Of a stretch of 64,000 bases of DNA, positions 22,701 through 34,260 are shown piece after piece. The translations under genes were made by a program, and so were the position numbers. The notes under the pieces are model-generated. The model had not been told where the DNA came from. It searched no databases and saw only the letters and a program-made list of their open reading frames with translations. Each line of letters opens with the position of its first letter. The stretch's first letter is position 1. Origin of the DNA: Hsuehochloa calcarea (taxonomy: Eukaryota > Streptophyta > Magnoliopsida > Poales > Poaceae); assembly GCA_036346395.1 (NCBI GenBank), contig CM070594.1:56963519-57027518 (forward strand), given 5' to 3'.

Positions 22701-25700
22701 CCCTTTCGCTTTTGGAGTAATGACCCATATTACATGGCATGGACTTCCGCTCGTGGAAGGCTTTGCTAGCCACACAACAAGTCAAACAGATTTGTTGCAA
22801 GAATTATTGAGGAATTCACCGCTTGTTTTCGTAACCCTGTGGATCGCCAAAACGAGCACAGGACCATCGCATACAAACTTCTGCAGGAGACCACCTCCGA
22901 GAGCGGTTAGACCATATCGTTATGCTCATGCACAGAAGGAAGAACTAGAAAAACAATGCAAGGAGATGCTTCAGAAAGGCACTATTCGCCCAAGTTCGCT
23001 CAGCATTCTCAACACCCGCTTTGTTGGTTAAAAAGCAGATGGATCGTGGCGATTCTGTGGATTATCGGGCACTAAATGATAAAACCGTCAAGGATAAATT
23101 TCCAATACCGGTCGTCGAAGAACTTTTGGATGAGCTCAAGAATGCTAAGTTTTTCACTAAACTAGATTTAAGATCTGGTTATCACCAGGTCCGAATGCAT
23201 CCATCTGATATTGAGAAGACCGCTTTCCGAACACATCAGGGGCTTTTTGAGTTCTTAGTGATGCCATTTGGACTCACAAACGCCTCGGCAACCTTTCAGG
23301 CATTGATGAATGAGGTACTTCATGCCTATCTACGACGTTTTGTGCTCGTGTTTTTTGATGACATCCTCATCTATAGTACATCATGGTCCGAACATCTTCG
23401 ACATCTTCAAGACAAAGTTCCAAATACTCCACGAGCATCAATTTTTTCTTAAGAGGTCCAAGTGTTTGTTTGGAACTTCTTCAGTAGCCTATTTGGGGCA
23501 TGTGATTACTAGTTCAGGAGTTGCTATGGATAAACAAAAAGTCCTCGCGGTGCAAGAATGGCCTATTCCACGATCAGTGCGGGCTTTGCGAGGATTTCTT
23601 GGATTGGCTGGGTATTATCGCCGATTTATAAAAAATTATGGCGTTTTGGCCGCACCTCTCACCAAGTTATTGAAGAAGGAAAATTTTATATGGTCCTCGA
23701 GGCCTCCAACAGCATTTGATCACTTAAAAATGCTTTGTCATCCGCCTCGCTCTTCAATTACCTGACTTTCACAATGAATTCATTGTGGAATGTGATGCAT
23801 CAGGCACTGGAGTAGGAGCGGTGTTACATCAGGGTACAGGCCCGATTGCATTTTTTAGCAGACCACTCGCTCTTCGTCATCGACAGTTGGCCGCGTATGA
23901 ACAAGAGCTTATTGGTTTGGTTCAGGCGATTCGGCACTGGCGTCCATACTTGTGGGCTCAGACATTCCTAGTAAGAACAGATCATTACAGCTTAAAATTC
24001 TTGTTGGACCAACGATTGACTACGATACCTCAACATCGCTGGGTCAGTAAATTACTGGGATATACATTTCGCGTGGAATATCGTCCGGGCCGTCAAAATA
24101 CTGTGGCGGATGCATTATCCAGACGTGAGACAGACGACATCACAGTGTGTGCTTTGACGACCAATAGCTTTGATATTTTTCAGAGGCTCCGAGCAGAGCT
24201 CCTGGACTCAACCGAGTTACTTCAGTTACGTGACAACATTGTGGCTGGAATGTGTGGAGCGGACTGGAATTTTGTGGATGGATTAATCACTTGCAAAGGT
24301 CGTGTGTATGTCCTTGAATCCTCCACACATCTGCCAACAATTCTGGCGGCTGCACATACATTGGGGCATGAAGGTGTACAGAAAACATTACACCGGCTTC
24401 GTGCTGATTTTTTTGTTCCACATGCTCGCCGTTTAGTTCAACAGTATGTGCAAGCTTGTTCACCACAAAAATAAGAGTAGTCATTTACACCTGGCTGGTC
24501 TTTTGCAACCGTTGTCCACACCGTTCCAAATTTGGGAAGACATTTCCATGGACTTCATCGAAGGATTTCCCAAAGTTAATCAAGCAAACAGCTTATTTTA
24601 TCAGTTGTCGATCGATTTTCAAAATATGCACATTTTCTTGCGTTAGCTCACCCATATTCAGCGAGCACAGTTGCCCGGGCATTTTTTGACGGGATTGTTC
24701 GTTTGCATGGTATTCCTTTGTCCATTGTCAGTGATCGGGACCCAATTTTTACAAGTAAATTTTGGGAGGAATTATTTCGACTCTCGGGTGTGCAATTAAA
24801 CCGGAGTTCTACTTTTCATCCTCAGTCCGACGGTCAAACCGAAGTGGTAAACAAAGTGATCACCATGTACTTGCGATGTTTGACTGGTGACCGACCCCGC
24901 CAATGGTTGCAATGGCTTCCTTGGGCTGAATATTGTTACAATTCCTCATTTCATACTTCACTTAAAGCTACACCTTTTAAGGTAGTCTACGGGAGAGATC
25001 CGCCATCTCTTCGCTGTTATGAGCCAGGTAGTGCTAAAGTAGCAGCTGTGGATGCATTATTACTCGATCGCGATATCTTACTTGCTGATGTTAGGGATCG
25101 CTTACTTCAAGCACAGCAGCGCTACAAACATTTCTATGATACTCATCACCGTGATCTACAGCTCACCATTGATCAATGGGTGTGGTTGCGAATTCAGCAT
25201 CGAAAGATTGCGTCATTAGCAGCTCAACCTCCGGGGAAACTGACACCAAAGTTTTATGGACCGTATCAGGTAGCTGAGCGAATTGGAGAGGTATCATATC
25301 GGTTAAGATTACCACCAAAAACAAAAATTCACGATGTCTTTCACGTCAGCCTTTTGAAACCCTTTATTGGGACTCCTCCGATAACTCCTCCACCATTACC
25401 ACCGTTATATCATGGAAAAGTTATTCTAACACCCATTGAAGTGGTTCGCGCTCGGCGAGCTCGAGGAGTATGGCAGGTATTGGTACGTTGGGAAGGCATG
25501 TCTACCGCCGATACGTCTTGGGAAGATGTACAACGTTTCAAGGAACAATATCCTTTATTCCAACTTGAGGACAAGTTGTTTCTTCAAGACGAGGGAGATG
25601 TCATGTGGGGTCGTACTTATGTAAGAAGACGTCACAGATTGCGGGCTGGCGCAACTAGCACGGATGGTGCAACTGGCTTAGCAGGCGATTCGGCTGAGTC

Positions 25701-28599
25701 GGCGTAACAGGGGTTAGAATCGGCTTCATGCAACAATACGGCAACTGAGTCCGTAGAAGTATCTGAATAGGACTTGTAAGCGAGTCTGTTACGTAACAAA
25801 TTGGAGGTGTATCCGTTTCCTTATTTCCTTCGCTTCCAGAGATAGGCGAGAGAGCACTATTATATAAGAGCAGACAATGTAATACAAGAGGGAAGGAATT
25901 TATATCTATCTAACCCAATTCTGTTGTCTCGACTCCTGCGTCCGCAATTCTTCTTCCACGTCTCTTCTATCCAACTTCACGACGGACGTCCAGCTTGATC
26001 ATCCCAATCGTTCCGGGCGACCTCCAGCTTCGCACCGCTACAACTTACGGTCTCGAGATCAAGCCCGTGACACATATTTTATTTGCTGATGACATATTTG
26101 TTGGTAAACTTAAACCTGGCAACCCTATGTTATGTCATAACTGATATACTTAGATCAAATTTAGATGGTTACAAAGCAAAGAAAATGGACAATTGTTCAC
26201 CTCCGGCAAATCGGCCCAAAAAGCTAAGATAGCAAAGGAGAAAGAACATCCTAACTAACACACCATTTAAAGGTTAGTAATTAGACAGCCAAGGAACTAG
26301 GGAAAAAGAGGCTCTAGCCTGCCACATAAATTTGTCATAAATCAGCAAATACAATCTAATCCTTCATCCAGCCTATTAAATCACAACCCATAGGCATCAA
26401 TCCAAGCAAATCATGCTCCCACTATACTACCTCCTCAAGTTATATGACATCCAATTGACAAAAACTACATTTTTATGAGTGCTTTCAACTGAACCGAATC
26501 ACATGCAGCATAATTGAAAAAGAAAAAAATACAGCCATTGGGCTTTGAAGGACTCCACATTGCTGGATATAGTACACCGATCTGACAACAAAAACTACAA
26601 GAGAAGAGGGTTGTCATGGCTTGCTTTCCTCACCGAAGACAACGATGATGGGTCGGCGGCGACCAAAGCACGGGAGAAAGGTCCACCTCAACCTCGGCCA
26701 GATTCGGTGGCGTCAACTTAACCCTAGCCTCCACTGCGTAGATCTGATGCCCTGCGTCTCTCGCCCATCTCCTCTAGCGGCGGATCTTGCCCGCCACGTC
26801 GTGTGGGTTGGCCGCAGAATGGGGATCGGCAAGGAGGGGTGGAGACGCACGAATCCCCAGTCTAGAGTGGGGCATGCTAGGGCGGGTTGATCTGGCACAA
26901 CGGGGCGACGTCGGCGAGGTGAGGGGCGAATAGATCCGAGGCGGGCATCGGGGTTTGAGGGTAGGGAGAGACGAGCGGCTCGGATGTGGAGTGTGAGAGA
27001 GAGGAGAGGGAGGGAGGACAGTGCGAGAACGGGAGGTGGCGGCGGGCAAGGGGGAGTGGGAGGCGAGCGGGAGGAGACGCGAGAGCGGGAGGCGGGCGGT
27101 GGGGAGCGTCATAGGAGGGGAGTTAGGGATTGCGTCGCGAGTGGGAGGCGTAACAGGAGAGGGAAGGAGGGCGGCGCGAGTGGGAGGCATGAGAGGAGAG
27201 GGTTGCTGCTGCGCGAGGCCATCTAGGCCGTCGATTCTCTACTCGCCATTCGGACGGACATGGAAGATGGTGGGAGGATGGACGACCACCAACTCCAATT
27301 TTTTAGTAGTAGAAATACTATTATGTATAGTATAACTAAATCCTAACTAATCTGAACCATTGGATCAAAAAGAATAGACAACATGTATTAAATTGAGCGT
27401 ACGTAAAAGAGATATTAATTCAAGTAATGATTTTAGATTGTATTAGCTATTGACCATGTATGTCTGAATGAATCATGGCTGTGGCATTGCTAGGTATGCC
27501 TTCCTAGGGTGATGCTACCAATAATGCATATTTGCAACTTGTTCTTGCCAAGTCAAGTCTGTTGTTCGGTGATTTTTATTTTGTCATTGTATTGAGTAGT
27601 TGGATAATTGGTCTGCAGTCCAGCACAGTTCTTTAGCTTTTAACATAATAAACATAGTGTGGTGCTGCAAAAGAGAAGATAATATATAATGATGATGTCT
27701 GCATGTTTGGATGGCATTGTTCACATTGCAGGCAGGATGGTGTGATAGTCAAGGCAGTGTGGATGACGTGAGATCAAAGATACACATGAGGCATGAGGGT
27801 GCAACCAAGAGAGAAAGGGCAATTGCTTATGCTCTTTCTCACCAGGTACATCTTGCAGGAATAATCTGGGTACAGAACTAATTTCTTGATTTTTGCTGAC
27901 ATGCTGTGGTATTTGTTTTATCAGCGGCGTTCAAACCACGGTGGAAGACCTAGCTCTCCTGCTGTCTCTCTTAAGAATGATGGGACTAATAGGAGCAATC
28001 ATAGTTGGAGCTATTTGGAAGGGTGGATGGCAACGAAACCTTGGGAGAGTCGCCTTATGGAGCAAACCCATACCGAACACTCAACCAATTCGCGTTGTTC
28101 AGAGAGCGTTGAGGAAATTAACGTAGCCAGCTCAAAACTTTCTGATGCAAGCTCGGTCAAGATCAGAAGAAACAATGTCACAACTAGGGTGGCAGCAAAG
28201 CCTCCTTCCATAATCTCAGCTTCATCTTCTGATTTTGTGTGTGATGAGAGCTCTCTGTCAACATCTTCAGTCACTCCAATGTCTGGCACCAATTTCCTAA
28301 CATCAGAAAGACGATCTGATTGTGGTCACGGCGGTGGACCGAATTACATGAGCTTGACCAAATCAGCCAAAGCAAGGCTGAGTGGTTTTGGCACTCATAA
28401 GCCCCCACTTCAAAGACAAAGATCCGGTGATCTGCACCATAACAACAGGGCGGCGTTCTCTTCAATAGATGTTCAAAGCACTGCTGGCTCAGATGTTTCA
28501 GTTACTTCAAAGAGGTTAAACAGTTCCACTCTAAAAAGTCGTGGCACAAGAAGTTTGGACAAGGAGAATGATGATAATCAACCTAGCTCCTTCTTTTAG
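16759..28599 (+). CDS. IQD (IQ67-domain) calmodulin-binding protein; exon 1 frameshifted as written
   Basis: Plant scaffold protein that binds calmodulin through IQ motifs and is usually linked to microtubules or membranes. Exons: 16759-17056, 17141-17368, 27732-27845, 27925-28599, all with consensus borders and phase 0. It starts MGVSGKWIRTLVGFK, typical of IQDs. The IQ67 domain (WAAVRIQTAFRALL | ARRAFRALRGIVRLQALVRG...) is split by an intron at the position conserved in the family. Exon 4 contains the C-terminal conserved block PNYMSLTKSAKARL (DUF4005 type) and ends DNQPSSFF. Exon 1 uses three frames in turn: the start frame to about 16805, then one with RKWSRLWRSSS, then one from about 16890 into the IQ domain. 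As written the start frame stops at 16921. Intron 3 is about 10.4 kb because of a gypsy insertion. May be a pseudogene or contain sequence errors. Confidence 0.85.
17695..17861 (+). repeat. AT-rich dispersed repeat, copy A
   Basis: About 165 bp that match, in reverse complement, the segment 34261-34425; shared blocks include ATCATTGA(C/T)TTATTAA and TTTTTCTTTG(C/T)ATTTATATT. Two diverged copies in opposite orientation indicate a mobile repeat family, probably a MITE. Ends are undefined. Confidence 0.6.
17862..20815. other. Intron 3 of IQD gene, 5' part; no further gene
   Basis: AT-rich intron sequence. The stretch 18105-18345 is more GC-rich and has repeated GGTGTGAC/GGTGGCATGGC words and a weak inverted symmetry; it is possibly another old transposon relic. 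Open frames at 18618-18848 and 19482-19787 have no domain. Confidence 0.4.
20821..21296 (+). repeat. 5' LTR of the Reina-like element
   Basis: 476 bp, starts TGTCATGTGG and ends CCCGTGACA; a promoter-like TATTATATAAGAG lies near 21083. Confidence 0.95.
21300..21313 (+). other. Primer-binding site (initiator tRNA-Met)
   Basis: TGGTATCAGAGCCC, four bases after the 5' LTR end, is complementary to the 3' end of plant initiator tRNA-Met. It overlaps the gag start codon at 21314 almost directly. Confidence 0.9.
21314..22031 (+). pseudogene. gag of the Reina-like element (frameshifted)
   Basis: Starts MAGSSEMSAL; a coiled-coil-like N-terminus (LTAAMTFKLEELKTDIKAEV) leads to LSFPTFDGKDDPLCWLNRC, the usual chromovirus gag core. 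Near 21695 the frame shifts, and the rest (HWYFQFERDEGEPSWRTF...YCNLRFGPP) continues in a different frame to a stop at 22031. No zinc knuckle is readable. Confidence 0.85.
22232..25707 (+). pseudogene. pol of the Reina-like element (PR-RT-RH-IN-chromodomain, several frameshifts)
   Basis: Protease is poorly preserved (about 22232-22560). RT: YRALNDKTVKDKFPIP, KLDLRSGYHQ and the FFDDILIYS catalytic box at 23030-23450, then a shift to SVAYLGHVITSSGV. RNase H (23785-24150): ECDASGTGVGAVL, YEQELIGLVQA, RTDHYSLKFLL. Integrase: zinc-binding HTLGHEG...CSP (the final CxxC is broken by a deletion near 24465), core IVSDRDPIF and HPQSDGQTEVVN. The C-terminal chromodomain (ARRARGVWQVLVRWEGMSTADTSWED) is intact. 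The final frame runs past 25599 into the 3' LTR to stop at 25707. At least four frame breaks make it non-autonomous. Confidence 0.9.
25599..26072 (+). repeat. 3' LTR of the Reina-like element
   Basis: 474 bp, near-identical to 20821-21296 with roughly nine substitutions and one small indel. Preceded by the purine tract GACGAGGGAGA (polypurine tract). Confidence 0.95.
26078..27731. other. Remainder of IQD intron 3, with a purine-rich GC island
   Basis: No gene. From about 26620 to 27250 the plus strand is strongly G/A-rich (GGGAGGC-type words repeated), giving long spurious frames on both strands. The rest is ordinary AT-rich intron. Confidence 0.4.
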
Positions 28600-29040
28600 G
28601 ATCTGGACCCTTTTTATTCCCTTCATATATTTTAGCGGTCTGGATGTTTACTTGTATGTATGTTCTGAGTTCAATGCCTCATTGCTGATTTTGATATCTA
28701 TATTTATGATGTACAAATGCGAAACTAGCCAAAGGTTCAACTGTTATTGTCCGCCTGCTGCATTGGAAAGTCTCAGGGTTATAACTGAAGTTATGTGGGA
28801 TGGTTATTGTTGGTTCTGCTGGATTACCAGCAATGATGCGAGTTTTTTTGCTTGTTCTTCTCGACAAATAACCATGTGTCCCTTGCCTTGCAGCAACTCA
28901 CAAGATGTTAAAAGTGTATGTTTGACATTTGCCCCAATCCTTGGCCCAAACGTATTTGTTGTCCAATTCTTGATTGGAAGCTACATACCTTAGATTGCTG
29001 AGCAATTTTTTACAGCATTTTAGTTCCTTCAGCAAATCTT
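28600..29040 (+). other. Presumed 3' UTR of IQD gene
   Basis: Sequence after the stop at 28597-28599. It is T-rich and without domain-bearing frames; no confident poly(A) signal is assigned. Confidence 0.35.
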
Positions 29041-29540
29041 AATCTTTTGACTTGTTTAACTGCAGACATTTGACAGTGGTTTTTTCTGAATTACCCCTGG
29101 CCATTCAGAAAGCATCATGCATGTCAAAATCCGTGGCATGACAAAAAACGGCCAGTCAGTAGCATGTTATTATAAAGGAAGACATTTGGGCAGGGGATTT
29201 TGCAGAGTTAGTGCATTACTCAGGCAGTAGAAGGGGATTAGCCACAGATACGCTAAAATTAATAGCAGTGTCTGTTTGGATAGGAGGAACTAATTTTGTC
29301 ACTCCTAATGTACATATATCAGAAACAGAAATGCAAACTGCTATGGACCTGATCAATTAACTTATACTAAGGTAAATCTGCTACTCTTTGACCTAAACTT
29401 GCTGTTATCCTTAAATAAACGTCAACTGAGGCACTGCACAACTCCACTTCCTTTGCCCTTATTAATTTACACAAGACTAGGAGTAGCAAGGTACAAGAAT
29501 ATTGTGCGGTGAATTAATCGGGAAAATTCATAAGCACCTC

Positions 29541-29990
29541 CATAAGTCATCTATGTTTTCAACTTGCCCTCTATATCTAATTATCGCTTACTTTTCCTCA
29601 TAAGTTAAGTTGGCGTGCAAATACCCTCTCGGACCGCATGTTAGTACTATTTCGTATTTTTCATTATCTTTGGCACTTGTTTTAGTGGTGTCAATACTAG
29701 TTTAAATAATACTAATATTTATTTCAATTATTTAGCTGATTTCGGTAGTTGTAATACACCATTTCATTACTAAAGTTAAAATCGTGCATTACAAATAGCA
29801 AAATCACTCAAATGATTGAAACAAGTATTGAAATCATTTGAATAAGTACTAAAATCATTAAAACGTAATTAAAACCAAGAGAAAATAGCGCAAACATACG
29901 ACCTAAGGTAGTATTTGTAAGCCAACTTAATTTACGGGGAGCAAGTAAACGAAAATGATATGAGAGGCAAATTGAAAACTGCCCTTATTT
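29541..29990. mobile_element. Fold-back element with ~90-bp imperfect inverted repeats
   Basis: The left arm (about 29555-29660) and the reverse complement of the right arm (about 29900-29985) share GTTTTCAA(C/T)TTGCC near the end, TAAGTTGGC(G/T)(T/A)(T/G)CAAATA inside, and (T/C)(A/G)TGTT(A/T)G further in. The centre is AT-rich. Probably an unclassified non-autonomous DNA transposon. Target duplication not identified. Confidence 0.55.
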
Positions 29991-30919
29991 GCAGGTTAAT
30001 TATCCGATGTTTGCTGTGGTTGACATCTATCTCTGGATCCACTGCAGAATCCTTCAAGATTAAATACATGGAGATTGGAGACAAAGAGCATCTTCCATCT
30101 GCACTTAGATCCTACTGGTATCCGATTTTGATAGGTGTGCGCGCCATGTGTTCACAACATCTCCTACCATCATCATATGATCCCTACACACTAAATTGTC
30201 CCTAGAGAGACTAAACAAATTGCTAGCAGTGCCCCGAATGCCTTGCGATCCCATGTCATTGCAGGCATAACCTATTGGAGGCGTGCCGACCCCCATGCCT
30301 TGTCCCTGTGCTGTGCATGCTCAATAGAAGGAGCACCGCAACATCGCGGGACATTCTCGTGCTAAACAAATCGGTCCCATGACTGAAGACAGCGTTTTAT
30401 CAGAATGTGTCGTTTCGGGCGTCGACAGAGCAAGTTCACTGCACTTTCGCCGGCGGCGTCTGCTCCGGACGCTGCAGACGTTGTCGGCGACTAGATCAGA
30501 CTGTCGTGTCAATATCAGCGGCGGCTGATGTACATGGGATGTCCTGAGCGGTGGAATTCGCTCTAGGAAGCGTTGTGTGTTCTTTCTTCTTCTCCTGTTT
30601 ATGCCAAGGCGGGAACTGCACAGGATGCACTGTGCAGCCCGTCGATAGGGGAGAGATATCTGCCGTTGCTGGCTGCACGCTAGAGAGAGAATCCTTAACG
30701 GGCGATTTACTCTGGTACATCTGGCAAAATCACAGTTTACCAAAATACCATTTGTTAATATTTTTTATTGAAATCTCTGCCTTATGACCATTATATTAAA
30801 AATGGTTATTAGGCAATATAAAGTACACTAGAAGCAAAAAAGAGAAAATAGAGGAAATAAAAAGAAAAGAAAAAAATGAAAATGTAAAAAGCTGTACAGA
30901 CTAGAAGTAATGAATGAAT
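29991..30919. other. Intergenic sequence, no gene recognised
   Basis: Open frames on both strands (for example 30321-30743 minus) show no domain. An A-rich purine stretch lies at about 30830-30890. Confidence 0.35.
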
Positions 30920-32880
30920 TTACAATAAGAGGTGACTCCACTGTCGAAGCGAAGAATGACGCTCAAGTTTGGTCCTGTGAGCCCAAAGTGAAATGTAATC
31001 CTTGATCTGACGTTGCATCTCGGTTACTCCAGTTTCATTGCTTTGGAATATCCGTTTATTTCTCATGAGCCATAGAGTATGAGCACAGACTGTAAAGCAA
31101 ATGGGTCAGACTTCACGATAGTTCAGTGATTGTATTGATACCCTTTCCACAAATTCGAATATGTCCTTGGAGGAGGTAGCTGGTACCGACAATCCTAGCT
31201 TTTTCCAGAGATAGTCTGCAGCTTTACATCGTAGTATGATATGATCAATTGTCTCCAATGCCAGGCAAATGTCACAATGAAGATTCGTTATCCAATGCTT
31301 AGTTACCATATTATCTTCAGTGTTGAGTTTTCCCCTGGACGCTAGCCATAAGAAGATTTTGTACCTTTGTGGGATTGATCTATGCCAAACATAATCCGAC
31401 GCTCTCCATTTTAGGCCACAACACGACAGAATTCTATATATTTATGATGTACTTACTTCGGCCATTGTCAATGCGATGACTCTTCGGTCTAAAGTTCCCT
31501 GTGTGAGTTGTTGTTCAGACAAAGCCTGTAGCAGAGCATGTTCACTTCACCCGGTGTTATCCACAAACTGTGATCTGACTGTGCAATTCAGATTAGTTGC
31601 ATATGTGAATAGGATGGGAAAGCATAGATATAATCTTCCTGTTGAGGTCCAATGGTCTTTCCAGAACGAGGTAGTCCTGCCATCCCTGATTATGACCTTT
31701 GTCATTTGTGAAGTTGTCTCGATAACAGCTGCTAGCGTTTTCCAAACTGTCGTGTCACCTTGGCGGGATTGCACAGGTAAGTGACCTCAGATATATCGGT
31801 GTCTTAACCAATTGAAGCAAGGTTCGGTCGAGTTCAATAGTAATTTTCCTATCAATTTCATGATCAAGGCTTTCTTATGGATTCGTAAATCCTGGATTCC
31901 TAAACCTCCTTGCTATTTGGATAGTACCACTGTGGTCCAAGTAACCAAACATTGTCCACCATGAATCTCCTTATCTCCCTTCCAAAGAAAGGCTCACCTG
32001 ATTTTGTCCAGAGCTTCTGTGTTGCGCTCTGGCCATTGCATGCAACTCATATAATATGTAGGTATTGCTAATAGTACCGAGTTTATCATTAATACTCTCC
32101 CTCCCCAAGATAGCAATCCGGGTATCCATCATGCCAGTCTTCTGTCTATTTTGTCAATAATTGGTTGCAACATATTGTAAGGTATCTTGCTAGTAGATAA
32201 ATGTAGTCCTAAGTAGTTGCATGGTAGTGAGCTAAGCGTACATTGCAAGGTGTTGTCAGCTAGAGTGGCCTCCTGATGCGACATGTGAATGGGTACTAAT
32301 GTGCTCTTATGATAGTTGATCTTCAATCCTAAAAAAGGGCGAATGAATCGAGAAGGTCTTTGACAATCACCGCCTAATGTGTTGTCCCCTTGAGTAGAAT
32401 TAAAGTGTCATCCGCATATTGTAGGGTGGGTGGTGCCTCTTGTATATCCAAGGGGTGTAGAATCTTCCCATCTGTGTGTGCGTGTTGTAATATTCTTTGG
32501 AGGACATCTGCCACTAGGATGCAAAGATATGGTGAGAGCGAGTCTCCTTGTCGCACCCCTCGCTTGTAATTAATTTGGTCCCCCCATTGCTCCATTGACA
32601 AGAATTTGCATTTTGCCGGAAAAGAGAATAGTATGTATCCATTGTATCCTGTTGCTGTCGAAACCACGATGTTGAAGTGTCAGAGTAATACATTTCAAAT
32701 TTATTGTGTCAAAAGCTTTATGGAAGTCTAATTTGAGCACCAACATTAGCTTCTTCCTCTTCAAGGCACATTGAACAAGATCTGAGGCAAATAAGAAATT
32801 CTATGTGATTGATCTTTCTGTGATGAATCCAGATTGCATAGGACTAGGTCAATAAGATAGGATAAACTTAGATAGGATAA
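30920..32880 (-). pseudogene. LINE (non-LTR retrotransposon) ORF2, 5'-truncated and decayed
   Basis: Read on the minus strand, blocks run in the expected order. RT finger/palm: KKLMLVLKLDFHKAFDTIN (32700s), GVRQGDSLSPYL, and the catalytic LQYADDTLILLKG box (about 32390). Then FNYLGLHLS-like CNYLGLHLSTSKIPY (32190), IIRDGRTTSFWKDHW (about 31660), and the zinc-binding tail CDICLALETIDHIILRC (31215). The C-terminus near 30940-31060 reads RNKRIFQSN...KDYISLWAHR. Many stops and shifts, no endonuclease part and no poly(A) tail seen. L1-type by motif order. Confidence 0.85.
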
Positions 32881-34260
32881 TTTGATCTTTAGGTCACCTG
32901 AGAAGTTGTAGCTATGCTTGTGTAGATTCCAAGAAAGTTGTATTCATGACTTTTGGAGTTTTGACTCAAAAGTTATGGATTTTCTTTTGATAGTTGTCTG
33001 TTTGGACAGATTGAGATTTGAGAGTGTAACGGTTAAGTTTTAGGTTGCGATTGATTTCATTTTATTCCATTACTATGTTGTGCACTTTTGAATGGTATAT
33101 TTAGTATACTTTACAGTTGCCAGGTGGTGGTGAGCAGCGGAGTTAAAGTGTTCCTGTCGTCGTCTTCCGTCTTGCGGTTGAGGCAAGTGCAAATAGCATA
33201 TAATGAATTGGGATAAAGTATTCATGATAAATGCCATTGTTTACTTATGAGTTTATTTCTATGCTATTGTCACTGAATGCTATTTCGCTCATGTTGGAAT
33301 GAGATTATGAAATTAATTTGCATCTTGGCATACATTTCTGATTCTTGGACTACTTGGTAGCTAAGCCTTGTTTCTTTTGAGGTCCCCGTCATGTATTGGA
33401 CGGGCATAGGTCCCCACACTCGTGGAGTGTGGAATTGAGATCCCTGTGTCTGAGGCCACAGGCTTGAGTATGCATCGACGGATGCACTACTCGGCATTAC
33501 CAGTAATTGCAAAGAAGGAAGAAAGAGCATTCTTGTCATATGCATTGCATACGAGTATATGAATTTTATTTATGGATCATTGCTGATGTTCATACGATGT
33601 CTGGATATCCTTATTGGCTACTTGTGAAGTTTTGTTTATTATCTCTGTTGTACTTTGCTGAGTCGTGGACTCACGCTTGTTGTTGTTCTTCTTTGAGGTA
33701 CCTCTCGAGGCAACGACATGCATAGGAAGGGGTAGTCTTGATGCACATCACACTTACACTATCCATGGCAAATAAAATTAGTTTATTTACCTTCGATCTC
33801 AAGTTTATGCTAATTCCTATAGTTTCGGTTTGTGTCTATCCTTCGTGGTGGATGTTTCACTTGTATTCGTGGATGATCTGTTTATGCGTTTAAACTTTGG
33901 TCATTGGTTCATTTAATCATGTTTGATTGAATAATTGGATTGATTGGAATATACTTCATCCTCGTAATTCTGTTGAATCTTAATGCTCTAGATTTATTTG
34001 CTAAATATTCCCCATTGCGTAGTATAGGCATTGATTTGGTTTTGGTTGGTAAAGAGAAAGATCCATATTTAGATTAATTACAATTGACAGATGACATTCT
34101 TCATTTTGATAAATTGTAGATGGTGTTAGATCATGATGGTTATAATTGTATCATTCGGTTGAATGATTGCTGAAAGTTGATTACTAAGTTGAAATGAAAT
34201 GATTCTGTAGAGTAGTTTAGTAGCATCTTAGGCTCTATGTTGGGCTGAGGTGTTATAACA
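32881..34260 (+). mobile_element. Probable gypsy LTR remnant (solo or truncated)
   Basis: The sequence has the look of a long grass gypsy LTR: a stretch near 33380-33500 (GACGGGCATAGGTCCCC, GGCCACAGGCTTGAGTATGC) and GCTGAGTCGTGGACTCACGCTTGT-type text near 33658-33690. It ends TGTTATAACA at 34260, where a different repeat begins. No protein-coding part and no matching left end was found, so the 5' boundary is approximate. Confidence 0.4.

Larger units (their letters stand above)
20821..26072 (+). mobile_element. Complete Ty3/gypsy chromovirus element (Reina-like), 5.25 kb
   Basis: 5' LTR 20821-21296 and 3' LTR 25599-26072 are about 98% identical by eye, with TG...CA ends. A perfect 5-bp target duplication CATAT flanks it (20816-20820 and 26073-26077). 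Primer-binding site for initiator tRNA-Met at 21300-21313. Domain order gag-PR-RT-RNase H-IN-chromodomain marks a chromovirus; the small size and C-terminal QLEDKLF suggest the Reina lineage (inference). It sits in IQD intron 3 in the same orientation as the gene. Confidence 0.95.

Noticed and set aside
26774..27190. 138-codon Pro/Ser-rich minus-strand frame
   Set aside because: Product of strong purine skew on the plus strand; no conserved motif.
30321..30743. 140-codon minus-strand frame
   Set aside because: Arg/Ser-rich without any domain and overlapped by a plus-strand frame.
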